From Dactylellina haptotyla (taxonomy: Eukaryota; Ascomycota; Orbiliomycetes; Orbiliales; Orbiliaceae): DNA of 64,000 bases. Each line of letters starts with the position of its first letter. Position 1 is the stretch's first letter. Shown piece after piece: positions 1 through 12,800 of the stretch. Location: positions 3,534,001 through 3,598,000 of the forward strand of contig CM062381.1 in the NCBI GenBank assembly GCA_031310005.1. The letters run 5' to 3'. Made by a program: the position numbers and the translations under genes. The notes beneath the pieces were generated by a model, which was given only the letters and a program-made list of their open reading frames with translations, was not told the origin of the DNA and ran no database searches.

Positions 1-270
1 ACACAGGTATGTTTGATTATTATACCTACTCACAATATTGGGGAGTTCTTGTTTCTCGAATCTTGTGTAAATCAAAAATGAAAGAAGGGTATATGACAAG
101 CTAACAGACTTGTAGCAAGCAGGGCTAGTGAATCCCCAGATTACTTGGACGATGACGAAGATTCATATCTCAATGGAATACCACACATTACCGTAACGGC
201 CCGCCGCCCTGGGCTTAATGTAAATCAAACCGACCCTCACATAGCTCCTGTTAGTCCACCTCTTCCCTAA
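1..270 (+). CDS. 3' end of a gene cut by the left window edge, unknown product
   Basis: An exon appears to end at base 6, followed by a GTATGT donor at 7. A branch-like CTAAC lies near 101-105 and acceptors are available at 107, 115, 122 or 139. From any of these, one frame stays open to a TAA at 268-270. The C-terminal peptide is acidic and then Pro-rich: it runs through YLDDDEDSYLNG and TVTARRPG and ends VSPPLP. I do not recognise the family and most of the protein lies outside the window. The composition looks like a disordered C-terminus rather than random translation. The acceptor is uncertain; 115 fits best because it leaves a normal branch-to-AG distance. Confidence 0.35.
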
Positions 271-386
271 TTGACCTAAGTTCCGATCTATCGGTTGAGC
301 TTTCAAGAGATTGACCACGAACTGCGCTAACTCTCGCGAAGTCTGGACCGATCTACCGTAAAGGAGATAAAGTGATCTCTGAAGAG

Positions 387-728
387 ATGCAATGGGAGAT
401 CTACGACTACGAATACGAACGTGAGACCCGCATTTGGGTTTATTACACCCTTCCATGGCCAGAAAATCCTGACGACCTTCCATCGAAGCCGTTCACAGAA
501 GACCAGATCGGACGAAGAATCAGGCCAGAGCCATATTATGAAATTGACGATAAATTCAGAGACCGAGGTAGAGAGAAATGGATCATAAAGGACATGTCTT
601 TTGATGCTAGTAGGCAGGTCTGCGAGTGGTACTACGAGATGGTCCATCATAAGGGGAAATATCGCCCTGAGTGGACGATTGAATCAGAACTCCATAAGTG
701 GAAAAGGAAGACTTCGAAGCGGTATTGA
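387..728 (+). CDS. small hypothetical protein (113 aa from the first ATG)
   Basis: Open frame from ATG 387 to TGA at 726-728, predicted to give 113 residues. The frame stays open a little upstream (GTG at 372), so it could also be the last exon of a spliced gene. The protein is rich in Trp, Tyr and charged residues (WVYYTLPWPENPDD; CEWYYEMVHHKG) with a basic end (KWKRKTSKRY). That is not the composition of random AT-rich translation. There is no signal peptide, membrane segment or known domain. The stretch near WIIKDMSFDA has a faint resemblance in layout to the C-terminal parts of the F-box gene at 62.4 kb and the edge gene at 63.4 kb, but I would not rely on it. Confidence 0.35.
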   Translation: MQWEIYDYEYERETRIWVYYTLPWPENPDDLPSKPFTEDQIGRRIRPEPYYEIDDKFRDRGREKWIIKDMSFDASRQVCEWYYEMVHHKGKYRPEWTIESELHKWKRKTSKRY

Positions 729-1553
729 ATATTTCAAACCCAAAGAACTTGGTACTACGACAGAACTCTGCCTAATATATACACACTAGGCATTTTCTTG
801 ATCTTGTTGATATATTTCTTTTTCATTTCCATTTTCAGCGCTTTGTATATATCGATCCGCTCAAGCTTTGGCAAGTTCGTCCACATATATTATATTTCAA
901 CTATTCATCAATTCTTGATTTCCGGACTCCGGAATCCGCCACTCTCGCATTTCACCGCTCTACCAACGCACTAGCGTAAGAGCATCATGAACCGATGCTG
1001 CAAACACATAATGTGAGAGGCAAGTTGCTAAATGAGTGCTTATCGAACCGAGACAAGGCTGTCCTTGGTATTCATCACAACACGACAAAAAAATGGCGGA
1101 GACATAGCTAGGGATGTGACATGCGGCTCTTGATTAAATATTTAAAATATTGGCAGTGGAAATGTCCAAGCAAGGATATCGGCTGACTCAATACACGAAG
1201 AAGGTTTGTGCATTTGTCACGTGTGCATGCACAATCAACTGTTCCACGTCACTCTGATAGTTTCAGAATTCCACAGCCTCGTTGAGCCTTATAAAGCCCA
1301 TCGCGGATCCTCCACCAACTACACCCACTCGCTTCAGTCATATGCTCCTTGGCAGCCTTGCTCGTAGTTTGCGAAAGCCGCAGTCAGAAAACCTTCAAAC
1401 TTCAGGATCCCGATATATATATTGAACTTTAGAAACTAGGTTACTTTCTGTCTCGCAATAAATTTCGAGAATATTAGGCCTCTGGTCTCTAACGGCCGTC
1501 GGTCATTACCAAATTTATATTAATTATAACGCGAAAGACTCACAGTCGGCTTG
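729..1553. other. intergenic region, no gene seen
   Basis: AT-rich spacer between the small ORF and the DUF6594 gene. Only very short open frames occur on either strand. It presumably holds the 3' end of the former and the promoter of the latter. I see no tRNA, repeat or mobile element. Confidence 0.5.
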
Positions 1554-2812
1554 ATGAGCTCGCAGATGCCAATCGGGAATTCGGCGCAGAGACCTCATAG
1601 CCAAGGAGACCTGGAGAGTAACCCTCCAGAGCCCAAGGAAACCAGAAGAAAGCGACAAAAATGTGAGACGATATATTGCCAATCCGGGTTTCTGCACAAG
1701 TTAGATCTAATATGATTATGTCATCATAGACAATGAGATACCACCTGGATATTCGAGAATTGCAGCCTATGTTGACGGACACGAGGATGCTCCCATTTTC
1801 AGAAGATTCGGTCTCCTAAAGGCTCGAGTTCTTCTTACCCAACAAGCTGAACTCGAAGAAAAAGAGAACGATCTTAGGAGAATCGATGAGAGAGAAGCAG
1901 CAATTTCTCGACAACGTCAAGAGACACCAGACAACGTCACTTGGTTGCGAGACAAAAACAATACCAGAAAGGATCTTGTAGAAGATATTGCCAAGCGGCT
2001 ACGAAGATATGGTATGTCAAGCCTAATCGTTGCAGTGCACATCGATATTTTAACAAATCTGTACTCTATAGAGAAAGATATGCTGTTGTACCGGCAGATG
2101 CTATTATTACCTTCAGCCCAAAAGAGACAAATAATAAATTTCGAGAACATTCTTCACAATGACCCACTGGATCGGATGGAGAGCAGGTTCTTAGACGACA
2201 GGGACGATCTCGTAGCTCTACATAAAGAAAGTGAAGACTCGATCGAGTTATGGGAACCAGTATCTGATCTCCTAAATGACATTTTCGATATATTTTGGTT
2301 GAGGGTGTGTTCAAGTTCTCCTTGTTTTGATAGCAAAATATCTAATCGCTTGCGCTATGAGTAGATATTTAAGCAAGAGTCACCAAGAGCGTATCAAGGC
2401 TCCAGGGAGATAACTGTACTTGCCAAGCAATGGATGCAGGCCATATCTCGACTTATATACGGTATCATAGTAACGGCTATAGTTACTTTTGGAGTAATCC
2501 TTCTATATTTCGTGAAAACCGATAGCTGGAGATTGGTTATACTATGTTGCGCTACTCTTCTATGCGCGGTTCTGACATCTATACTAACAAAAGCGAAGAA
2601 GAGCGAAGTATTTGGAGTCGCTGCAGCGTAAGTCCTCCTAATCTATAGTAATATCCAAGCAGAAACTTGAGTGGTACTAATGCATATTCTTACTTTCTTG
2701 GAAAAGATATTGTGCCGTCCTGGTGGTATTTGTTGGTTCTACTTTAGACAACAACAGCACAGTCCAACTGCAGGTTGGGAATTCCACAATTAACGGGACT
2801 ATATATTCTTAA
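1554..2812 (+). CDS. DUF6594 family membrane protein
   Basis: Five exons: 1554-1662, 1730-2011, 2072-2304, 2365-2627, 2707-2812, giving 330 residues. The four introns are 60-79 nt, each with GT...AG ends that restore the frame. The model is supported by DUF6594 hallmarks appearing in order across junctions. The N-terminal core begins IPPGYSRIAAY and continues IFRRFGLLKARVLLTQQ. A charged helical middle follows (RLRRYEKDMLLYRQMLL, spanning intron 2). The C-terminus has three hydrophobic segments at about residues 237-258, 265-283 and 293-310, the last containing AAYCAVLVVFVG across intron 4. The family is common in filamentous ascomycetes and its function is unknown; a soluble helical domain anchored in a membrane is implied. 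A few potential N-glycosylation sites (NNST, NSTINGT) follow the last membrane segment. Confidence 0.85.
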
Positions 2813-5650
2813 TGACGATGCGGCCTAATATTATGCGTAGGAAATATGTGGGAATTTATGAAGGGTGTTCATGCTCCGTTTTATTTTTTTATTTTTTATT
2901 TTTATTATTTCTACTTAGCATTTATGTATTATTATCTATAGCCTACCAGACAAAATCTATAACTTTATGACGCAAAATATTCAATACGAAAAAAAGTTTG
3001 CATTTGAACTGGGTTTCCAAAATAATAGCCATTGGTGTAAGCTTTATCTAGTGTCAGAGAACTGATACTTGAAATACTCTGTAGGAATCTGTATCAGATT
3101 AAATGGTAGGTAGGCTGCAGTTTATAGGAGCGTGCGCGGGCCTGTTTATATGCGAACGTTTACAAATAGATATTATACTTTGCTCTAGCACGAGGAAGAA
3201 GTGCCACTGGTAAGATAAGCCATATGCAGAGAGCCTAAGATCATGTATGACGCCTCTACGCAGCGTGCAGCTGGGGCTTGTGTAACGTCTAACGTGAGCC
3301 AACACTCTTTTCGGCGCAACAGTGAAACCCCAACAACACCAGTAAACTCGACTCTAGCTTAATTGCTTATTAATGTTGGACCCCTTTCGTCGATGATGTA
3401 GTTAAAGCGGGCGGCGACTTCAAGATCGGGCCAGAACCAAGAACCTTCCTAAACCAAGGTAACGGCTCGATCATCTCACCCAGAAGAACGAATTTCTATG
3501 ACACAGGGATACAAATACATATGCCAAGGAACATGGCCAAGGCTCCGAGGGTTGCATGGTACGGAATTCATCCGTACCTCGGATGTATTTCCGTACCTGT
3601 CAAATCTATGCGAATTACACACTTCAACCTTTCCCCAATGTTCCCTGGGTGATCATACTTGGATCTTCAATCCCTTAACAAAATTTCTTCGGTTGCCTCG
3701 ATCACTACCAATGGTAAGACATTGGTATTTTAGCTGATGGTCATCTCATCGGTCGAGCTAACCCATCCTTTTCGGTTTTTCTTGGTCTAAATGCGACGGT
3801 CGCAACCGCTGCAGCCTGGAGAGTCTGGCTCGGCTCTGGGGATTCTCCACACCGACGGGATCAATAATCGTATCGATAGAGACACCCAACGCAGAAAGAT
3901 AAGTCGCAGAGTATTTTTTCGCGAGCATCTGTGGATATTCGGCAGGTTGTCCCAGGACGAAAGGATGAAATCGCTTGCGTTCGGCCAAAGGGTTTGGAAG
4001 ACAGGGTATCTCCTTACTCTAATTTCCCAAATATATTCAACCTGACAGGAGGCCGTCCGTCCCAGGGAAACCAAAAGTTTTCCAGATTGAAGAAATCTGG
4101 TTTTCTTGTTCGCATGCAACAACTAGTAACTCTAACCAAATATCGATGCGAGATGCCTCGAATGCAGAATCGGTGGCAAGTCCAACTGGAAAGCGGGTAT
4201 CAAACGGGAGTCCAACAGCAGCACTGCTGTCAACTCATCTTTTCATTGGGGTAAGGTGCATGTGGAGGTGCAGCATGTGTGAAATTTGGTGGTCGCGGGA
4301 AAACCATTGAGCACACGCAAAAACAACTCCTATCGAACAGAAAATTGTTCCGTGCGTCGAAGCTGCCTTCCTTCTCTGGTTTGTGCAGCTCTGGAGTTCC
4401 CCACTTCCGTCCCCACGGGAGTGGTATGATGTAGGAAATCGCGTGGACGGCCAGTAGACAGACTTCATCCTTCGAGGACGGGCCGTGAGGAAAGAAAAAA
4501 TATATGCAAAATCGTATTGTCAGAGCCCACCACTTATCGGCTCCGATAGGCGTTTTAAACACTCGGTGCTCGGAGGCCCTGTTTGCCTTGCCGTCATTTT
4601 AATGAGAGCCAGTGGTTTGAGTTCCTTATTCACCCGTAGTTCCAGTCTGAACCTGTTGAATCTACCTGAGTGGCTCCCTTTCGACCACTTTGGGCTTGCT
4701 TTTTCCACTCTCCGACTCGGTTCTTCTCTTCTGCCTAAGAAGTTCGAAGCTCGGGATCCAGAAGATTACCCCATTCTTCCAAACACCAGAATCATAATAA
4801 TGTATCATTTCCCAGAGCCCTTGCTACGGCACTCTTTGTGTCCACCAGGACTACTCGGGAACCGAGAAGGAGGAAACAAAAAATGATAAAACAAAGAGGT
4901 CAAGGGCACATCAGATTTTTTTAAGGTTATTTGCGTGCGAACGTGTAATAGGAGGCCGGACGAAGCTAGTATTATTGGTATGCACCGTGCGAGCCCACGC
5001 AAGAGTGATCACACAATTTTGTATGCGGACCAGTTCACATTCACAATACGATACAATACTCTTGTCGCGGCTGCATCTTCCGCCGTGGTGAGAAAAATAA
5101 CAGAGGAGAGGAAAGAGAAAAAAAAAAAAGACAGGATAGTGTGAATAGCTCTTCCGAACAAGTACTGGCCTAGGGCATGCATGTGCGGAGTGAAATAGTG
5201 CTGGCAAAATTAACGAGCACAAGCGGGCTAAAGTTTTCACTTCCCTCTTAGCACCTTTCTTTTCTTCTTTTTCTCATCCCCCAAATTTTTCTTGCTGAAC
5301 GCACACACCAGAAAAACGAAATTTTTCTTCTTCCCTTCCTCTCCAACCACACCTCTGCCATTTCTCCTCCTCTTAACCTCACACCGACCTCATATCTTGA
5401 GGACCAACAGCAACCACCGAAACTCCCTTATATCCGCTAACCATACTCCCTCCGGGTTCCTTTTGCTTGCCCGTTCGCCAGTTTGAATATAATCCTTTCT
5501 TGATTGCTAAGGATTATTTCTAGTCGGTTGACCTCCGCTGTCTCCTTTTTTTCTCTTCCTTTTTCTCCCTCACGAATAGCGAACCCACACCCGTGAAGTC
5601 GAAGCCTCTGCTCCTCGTGGCTTTACTCCTAATTAGCTTGCCGATTCATC
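2813..5650. other. intergenic region; long CT-rich leader at its 3' end
   Basis: No convincing gene. A T-rich run lies at about 2880-2910. Only short frames occur elsewhere. From about 5220 to 5640 the plus strand is strongly pyrimidine-rich (stretches of CTTTTCTTC and CTCCC type), typical of promoters and 5' leaders of well-expressed filamentous fungal genes, so this part is probably the promoter and 5' UTR of the gene at 5651. Confidence 0.5.
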
Positions 5651-7290
5651 ATGTCGTATTACGAACCTGTTGCTTCACCGGGAGGTGGCGCATGGCCTAA
5701 TACTCGGCCTGGCTGGGACCATCGAGGCAACAACAATACCGCACCCGCTGCCACCAATACTGTGCCTTTCCAGCGCCAGTTCCCGCAGGAGGCCCCAGAT
5801 GTTACTTCCCGACCATCTTCTGCTCGGTTGAAGAACGAGGAGCCAGCCGCCTTCGGATCCCAACTTGACGGTACGTTGCATAGAAATCTCCCGTGGACAT
5901 TTGGGCGGGCCGGAATGCCGGTTGCACGGCAACGAAATATAAGCTTTTCGACGCTTAACTTCCGCTAAAAAGCCCACGTTTTGCACACGGGTTGCGCTAA
6001 CATGATGATCGGTGAACGTGTAGAGGTGGACCGAGCGGTTGATAACCTTGTCAAGAGCGGAAAGATGTTCGCTGGCCGACGTGAATCGATGCCGATACTT
6101 CCTGCTGCGCTTCCTCGTAAGTACCCGCTCCACGGCGCAACATTGATGTTCGCAGCACGTCTTCTGACCTGAAAGCTATCAACTAGAACAACGGGCCGCT
6201 CCTATGCACCGAAACTACTCTGCCGCTGGCCCCGGCTACGAAGACCTCATGCGCAGCCAATCTGCCGCGAACCTCCAGAACTACTATGCCACGGCCAGGT
6301 TTGCTCCTCGTCAAGCAGAGCAGGACCAGATGATGCAAGCCAAGCGGCGTCTTGCTGCTCAGCGTGAAAGGGAACTCCGCAACTTTCACCAAGAGCAGCA
6401 GTACAATCGCAGTATGTAAACCTTCTGTAAAATAAAATTAAAAAAACGAAAAGCAAAATCAATGTGCAGATAACTAACGCTGTTTCACGATGGTAGCCGA
6501 ACTGTCCAATTTTAATGGAAAAGAAAGGGTTATCAGCCCAGGAACCATGAGCGAAGAAGAGCGTCGCGAGCTCATCGCTCGTCAACACCGCGCCCTTTAT
6601 GGTGAGCGTCGCGACGAGGAGCCCTTGAGCACCTTTGACCTTCACTCTCGAGGCTCCAATCCTCCATCCACCGCCGGTTCCGTCAGCGGTGGTACTCGAG
6701 GACCATCTCCTCTCGCCTTCGATCCATTTGGTTATCAAAACGGCAACCAACAGGACGGTTTTATTCAAACCCCTGTCAGTGAGCACCCTGCAGGAACCAA
6801 CGGAGTTTCGCCAACCCGTTCCCGAACCAACAGCGTCTCTTCGCCATCTTCCAAAGCTGGATATAACGTCCATCAAGAATTCAAAGCGACTCAATCCAGC
6901 CGCACTTCTGCCTCTTCTCCTGGTGGCTCTCCTCCAAGACTGGGACGTGTCTCTACTACCCCAGTCACTAACTCCGGTGTTGCCCCAATTGGCACCCGTC
7001 CAATCAGCAGCTCTCAAATTCCTCCACCTAATGTCGGATTGCAGAAGCGATCCACCACCCCAATCCCATCACCCCTGGGGTACAGCAACTATCAGGGCGA
7101 TGATTCCTACAACAGCCCGGGCAACGCGTCCTCTGCGGCACCAGGAAGCAACAAGCCTTCCGCCAACGAACGATCAGCATCGGCTGCGTCCAACCACACC
7201 ACCTCTTCCCAAGACCCATCTAACATGGCTTGGGGTAGCAAGGTCTGGGGCGGCAAGGGTCTCGGACCCGTCGCCAGCGTCTGGGGTTAA
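5651..7290 (+). CDS. Ser/Pro-rich, largely disordered conserved fungal protein
   Basis: Four exons: 5651-5870, 6024-6116, 6187-6411, 6497-7290, giving 443 residues. The second exon (93 nt) was found inside what would otherwise be a 316-nt intron; it keeps frame and encodes a helical stretch (VDRAVDNLVKSGKMF). A helical Gln/Arg-rich block follows (QMMQAKRRLAAQRERELRNF), then a compact motif with MSEEERRELIARQHRALYG. The last 200 residues are low-complexity Ser/Pro/Thr/Asn. The protein ends with a Trp-rich tail (MAWGSKVWGGKGLGPVASVWG is 21 residues, so note only the three Trp and the terminal VASVWG). I cannot name the family. Short conserved islands in a disordered chain suggest a scaffold or RNA-regulatory adaptor, which is inference. 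The ATG has a good context (ATCATGTC) after a CT-rich leader. Confidence 0.75.
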
Positions 7291-9498
7291 ACCTCATATC
7301 GTCCCTATCATTTCTTAAATTTATATATCGAATACCCTTAGGGACGGAAAATACCATTTTCATTTATATATCCATCTTTCATCTTTTACGGTGTTTGATT
7401 TTTATATTTGCGAAAAAGAAAAACATTTTTTTCACAAACAGGCGGGGGGTTTTCCTTTTTCGCAAAAATATCATTTTGTTCTTTTCTTGTTTCCATCTGG
7501 GAGGGTACTACATGGTCATGGTGTTCAGTCGAAAAAAAATCTTTTTGTGTTCCCCTTCGGATCCATATATGTGTTATCGGGTTCATTCGGCGCATCTACA
7601 TTGAGGGGGTTGCTTCATTTTTATTTTTTTGGCATTTATACCTTTCTCTTTTTTTTTACATCACGGCATCTCCAAATAATGTAATCTTGAAGTTTGCATA
7701 ACCAGTTTTTCCATGGACTAGGCGGACGTCTCGAACAAGTGTCGAACTTTAGATGAGAGTTCTTTGGGCATGTTGGGATGTTTATTTCTTTCTTATTATT
7801 CTTCTTCTTACCTTTTCTTTGGAGGTGTTTATATCATCCGGCGAAGACGAGCTTTTTTTTTTCCTTTCCTTTTTTATTTTGATTTCAATTTTTCAGGGCT
7901 CGCGCTTTTTATGGGAAACAAGTTAATGGGAATCATGTATCTTTGCTTGGGTAGTTCAGGGGCTATACAAAAGACATTCGCTTACTATTTCAAAAAATCT
8001 ACAAAAAAGAGAAGAGCAGTAGACCGGCGTCACACAATAACGACCAGCGACACGAAAGGTTCGAAAACAAAACGGGGAGAGGACACAGAGTGGCCACCAA
8101 TGGTTGGGGGGTCGAAAAGGCAATTCAAAAGTATGGGATTTCGGAGCATTTCGGGGATGTCGAAAAACCAAAAAATAATTGGAAAAGCCTATTGTTTGCA
8201 TTTTTCGCACGTCGTTCAATATGTTAACGTTTCTTGCGTTCGTTTCTTCTCCCCGTTCGGCATCCGAAACGCGACATGTTACGGTCGTTCAACGATCAGG
8301 AGTACAACATCGATATCACTGGCGGTTGCTCGACATTATTCTGCATTTGCTTTCAACATCTGGCTTTTTCACCCTTCTTACCTTTTTTTTTTTTTTTTTT
8401 TGTTTTTGGTGCAACATTTTCGGGTGTTATTTGAGATTTTATCACTAATATACAAAACCAACAAAAAAACTACGGAGCCTTCGGGTTCCGTTACCATCTA
8501 TCTTGAGGGGGTTGGACGTTTAACTTGTATGTACTTCAACGTTTAAAGTTATGTATACAAGGATATACCTATAGGGTGTACGGGAATCCGGGAGGGGCAA
8601 GGGGGGGCTTGTGGTAGCTTAAATGGAGTCTTACGTTCTTTTTTATATTCTTATTCGCCGCTTAATGCCTACTTGTAATAATTCTAATCCTTTTCGACTA
8701 TGTGATTCCTTATTTAGTTGCCGTGAATATGTATGACAATGCGTGAGGTTGCCCGGTTCATGCCGGCTACCCGCATCTCAGATCTAAGCCCGGAGCTTTG
8801 GAATATTAATGCAGTGAGATATCGTCATCGCACATCCATGAAAGATGTATATGCATGAAGGCTCTTCAGTTGGGACATGCAAGGGACAGGTGCGGAGTCC
8901 CTTGCCGCAGCGCCCAGACTTTAAAGATTTGATGTTTATCGTAGAAGAGCCTGATCAGTTGAAAATTGCATACACCCTTTCCAGTTCGCTGGTAGATGCC
9001 TGGTAATCAATCCCTGTGGAAGCATGTGAACTCTCACTGCCTATATACGGACTGGCGCGCTTTAGCACCCTACCATTAATTAATCCAAAGTAAGGATATC
9101 CATTGGCTTATATATTTACTATCGAAATGTTCACAGCTATCATCTCTTTATATGTGCAACCACTCAGCAATCGAGACCCAACACGTATAAACTCCAAAGG
9201 TCCGTAAAGCGAAGGAGACACCAGACCACCTACTCCACTCCAAGCCACTCCGTAATTCCCAATTATCAACATGCAATTGGATGCGTGAAATCCGTATAAT
9301 ACCCTTTACTATTATAGGACAACTGCAATATCGGTATACCAGAAAACAACGGAGAATTGTGAATCCCGGGTGAGGGGTATCGGTTTTAAATTGACATAGT
9401 ATAAGTGCCGACAGTGCGGGGTTCGTATAGAGTGGAAACGAGACCAGCTCGTGTACCACCCGACGACGGACAGGGTTGACCTCCAAGATCTCTCGTAT
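7291..9498. other. intergenic region, T-rich, no gene seen
   Basis: Contains the 3' UTR of the Ser/Pro-rich gene and the 3' end of the minus-strand small membrane protein gene. Poly-T tracts occur, including a run of about 20 T near 8380-8400. Phe-rich open frames on the plus strand are translations of these tracts. I see nothing else. Confidence 0.5.
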
Positions 9499-9826
9499 TC
9501 AACCAGCATCTTCCTCGACCGCGACAACTATATTTCCAAGCTCCCACGTTAGAACACTGATAATCCAGAATTGAAAGTAGGGTTGATTGATACGGCTTAC
9601 CTCTTCTAGACCTAGTCCTGCCCGACTCTTCGTCTACAATATCTATCACCTCAACTTTCCCTGCTGGCCCCGTGAAAAAGAATTTGATATCCCCCCATGC
9701 GCTGGCGCCGTTAAATACAAAGAGATTCTTCGGGCGAGAGTTCCGGGTGCAGAGGTATATAAATAGAATGACGATTAGGATAATGACAAACGTCATGGGC
9801 AGGAGAAATGCCAAATCTGCGCCCAT
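9499..9826 (-). CDS. small single-pass membrane protein (84 aa)
   Basis: Two exons on the minus strand: 9826-9601 and 9527-9499, giving 84 residues. The intron (9600-9528) has a GTAAGC donor, a TTCTAAC branch site and an ATATAG acceptor. The terminal exon is only 29 nt (VVAVEEDAG then stop). The protein starts MGADLAFLLP, with one strong hydrophobic segment at about residues 5-25 (FVIILIVILFIYL). A basic stop-transfer stretch follows (CTRNSRPKN), then a short soluble domain (FNGASAWGDIKFFF; VEVIDIVDEESGRTRSRR). The charge distribution predicts a type III/signal-anchor protein with a cytosolic tail. I do not recognise a family. The frame is open upstream of the ATG, but that part is Lys/Arg-rich leader without another ATG close by. 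Confidence 0.6.
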
Positions 9827-12800
9827 TGTGGGATAGATCTCCTTATCTTCTAAACCTCGCTGCTGCTGCGGGGTTCCGAAACGATAAGGTTCTTTTTTTT
9901 TGTTTCTGTTGCGCGGAAAGCTGCGCCGGATATCGGGAAGTCTAAAAATGTTGCAGTTATGCGCAGCTAGCAACCCGAGCGGCGGGACGAGAAGCACGGG
10001 CGAAAATCGACGGAAGTTGAAAGATGTTACAATTCTGGAACGGACCGCATGGTGAGCAGGAGATGAATTGGAGAACCGCCGATCTATTTACGTGATCGAA
10101 TTGCGGCGCAGGCGATGGAGCATTTGCATCTTTTCCAGGTTTTTTTTTTTTTTTGCACAGTTGGCACTGCAGCGCCAAAATTTATGCGAATGGCTGGGAT
10201 TGGTTCAGTTTAGCTGCCCTAGTCTGGTTTTCTATGCGAAGTGTCTACCACGTGACACGGCCAAGACATCGACGGCGCGATAACTACATTGAGGTTTTAT
10301 TTAGATCGATGCTAGACCAGAGTGGTTCTCAGTAAAACAAAACGGGCGCGGTTCTAGTGGAATGTGCTGGTTCATGCGACGCTTAGTAATTTGTAGCAAT
10401 ATGGTACAAACAATTGATATATCAAGCCTAAACCAAAGTAGAGCTTCTGATATAGCAATGGAACAGAATACGGAATACGCTGTGCCAGCCGTGCTGAAAT
10501 GTTTAGTATTAAAACGGACGTTTTTAAGATAGCGCACAAAATGCGTAAGTTAGAGAACTCAAGTGGTGATGTCGCAATTTTAAGTCAATAGTTACTTGTT
10601 TATACACACATACATATGAATATATGTTGTATGGACCTCCGGTTTTTTAATCGAGGACCTATGATGAACGGTCCTGTCATGGTTGAATCGGATTAGTAAT
10701 ATTTTTCTATCCGATACGCTCGCACTTTCCTGTCACGCAAACAGAGGGAACTATAAACGCTGAGTAGTGGTATATGTGCGGGTAGCTTATGTGGTTCCTG
10801 CTTTGAGACCTGATATCGTCCAGGGACTATTTCAATTAATTGACAATTAGACACATGTCTCCCGGAATAATCTCACCTTCTGTCAAAAGCGTCAACAGAA
10901 TGCCAGTGTCGACATGTTGCTGTATGCACGAACTAGAATTTCCATTAGATTAGATGTTGCAGACAATATCAATCCACCAATGTTGATATTTTATATATGA
11001 TGGGCACCCGCCGCCCGGCTTTTGGCTAAATGTTCTTACATCTTGAACAATAGCATACACTAATATCAATTAGTCGATGGTAGACATAGCATTGTGTATT
11101 GTTACCCATGAATGATTACGTAAATTTCGACAAGATAATATAAACAATCCCCAGCACTGTTTGTTTTAAGATAATTAAGTCCACAAAAAAGTTGTTGGAG
11201 TATATATTGATACTTTGGCCGCCTCTCCTAGAAGGAGACGTAAGCAAGCGTAAGCTTCATAGTCGACCAAGCCGAATCGAGAGAGGAAATGTATCGACAT
11301 ACCTAGGGTAATTACCCGATAAGATTCCAGTTCAGCTAGAGTTTACGTGGAAGCCTGGATAAATACGAAAGCCAACCATAAAAACATTTATAATATTCCT
11401 GATCCGCTTGTTTTCTATATGCTGCATCTGTATCTATAACTCCATCGTACTCTGTAAATTGCCCAATATGAACCTATGCTTTTTTTTGCAAAATCGCATC
11501 TGATGGCTTGCCAAAGCCTAGAATGATATTGATGGTTGGTGGTCAAAGGCTGAAATTACCACGGGTCGCAGTCGCAACCAATCAAACACGATATCCCACC
11601 CATCGGCAGCAGACAGGTCGCATTGCGTGTTAATGGCGAAACCTCATCAAGCGCCTTACATGTCATGTCACCGATCACGCCCCGAAAATCCCCAGGAGAA
11701 AAACAGTTTTAAACCTGCATATGGATTACATGTTCCTTCTCGCTTACACCTTGATTGATACCGTCTCATCACACGTCTCCCGAAGCAGCGGTTCCACCAA
11801 AGATATCGTGTTCCGCATACGCGGTATCGAAAAGGCAAACCTCGTTTACTAACTCTCGCGTTCCTGCGTTGACCCGAACTGTTCATGTTGTAGAATTACA
11901 TCACCACATAAGCCAAGCCTTCGCTTCGAAAATGTGGAAAGGAAAAAGGGAAGCGGAATGGAGGAGGAGAGGTTAAGCCCACGAGGGATGCTATTTTTAC
12001 GTGAAAGCTAGGATTTTGATTCCGCCCCCCCTTGAAGGAACAGGAAGCTTTCTTCTATTTCTAGAATTTACTACTGTGATGGAACGAGGAAGCTGGTAAG
12101 CGTTCCTGAATATCTTCTTTTAAACGAAGAATGGAAGGAATTTAAAACCCATCTTTGTTTTGCGACATTTTTGTCGTTGAATCTGCGGCAACAAAAACGC
12201 TAGCTGGGGGGAGGGTTGCATGTTTACAGTTTGTTGACGTGACGGCCTAATTATTTTTTATTTTATTTCAAGTCGGCGTGCTGGGAGTGTGTGGGCTAGG
12301 AATAGGGAAATGACAATAGGTTGGGTTGGTGGTGACCTCCCTCCAGGGATTCGTGAGGCTTTTCGGGAAGGAGCGAGAAAAATATCGAAGAGGTGCACGC
12401 CAACACACCCCTTTTGATTGGAACGAGGGTTAAGATTACACTTACTACCATTTTCGTTCGTGTAGGGCGGGGTGTGGAGAGGAGGGTGCGGTTGGACGTA
12501 TATTAACACGTTCGGGCTATTCCTGCCTGATATTGGCGAAGATACGACGGGGGAAAATTGAACACGAGGGAAAGGGAAATAACAGGAAGATTTTCAAAAC
12601 GAGTTTAAAACTGGCCGTGGAGGTTGCGACCTGACGGCTCGTGGCTGAAGGTGGTTTCTTTCTGAGAAGGCTTGCTAAGACCCGCAGTGATAATATTTCA
12701 TAATAATATTTCATATACCGACTGTTTGGTAACAATTGAATTTGAGCCACCAGGCATGCCTTGCTTGCTTGTGGTTGCGTTTGAATGCTGGAACCCAGGC

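Noticed and set aside
6247-7017. 256-codon minus-strand frame
   Set aside because: Shadow of the Ser/Pro-rich gene on the plus strand, whose splice sites and composition are convincing.
7764-8546. 260-codon plus-strand frame rich in Phe, Ser and Leu
   Set aside because: Starts at TTG and only translates T-rich tracts; no protein-like pattern.
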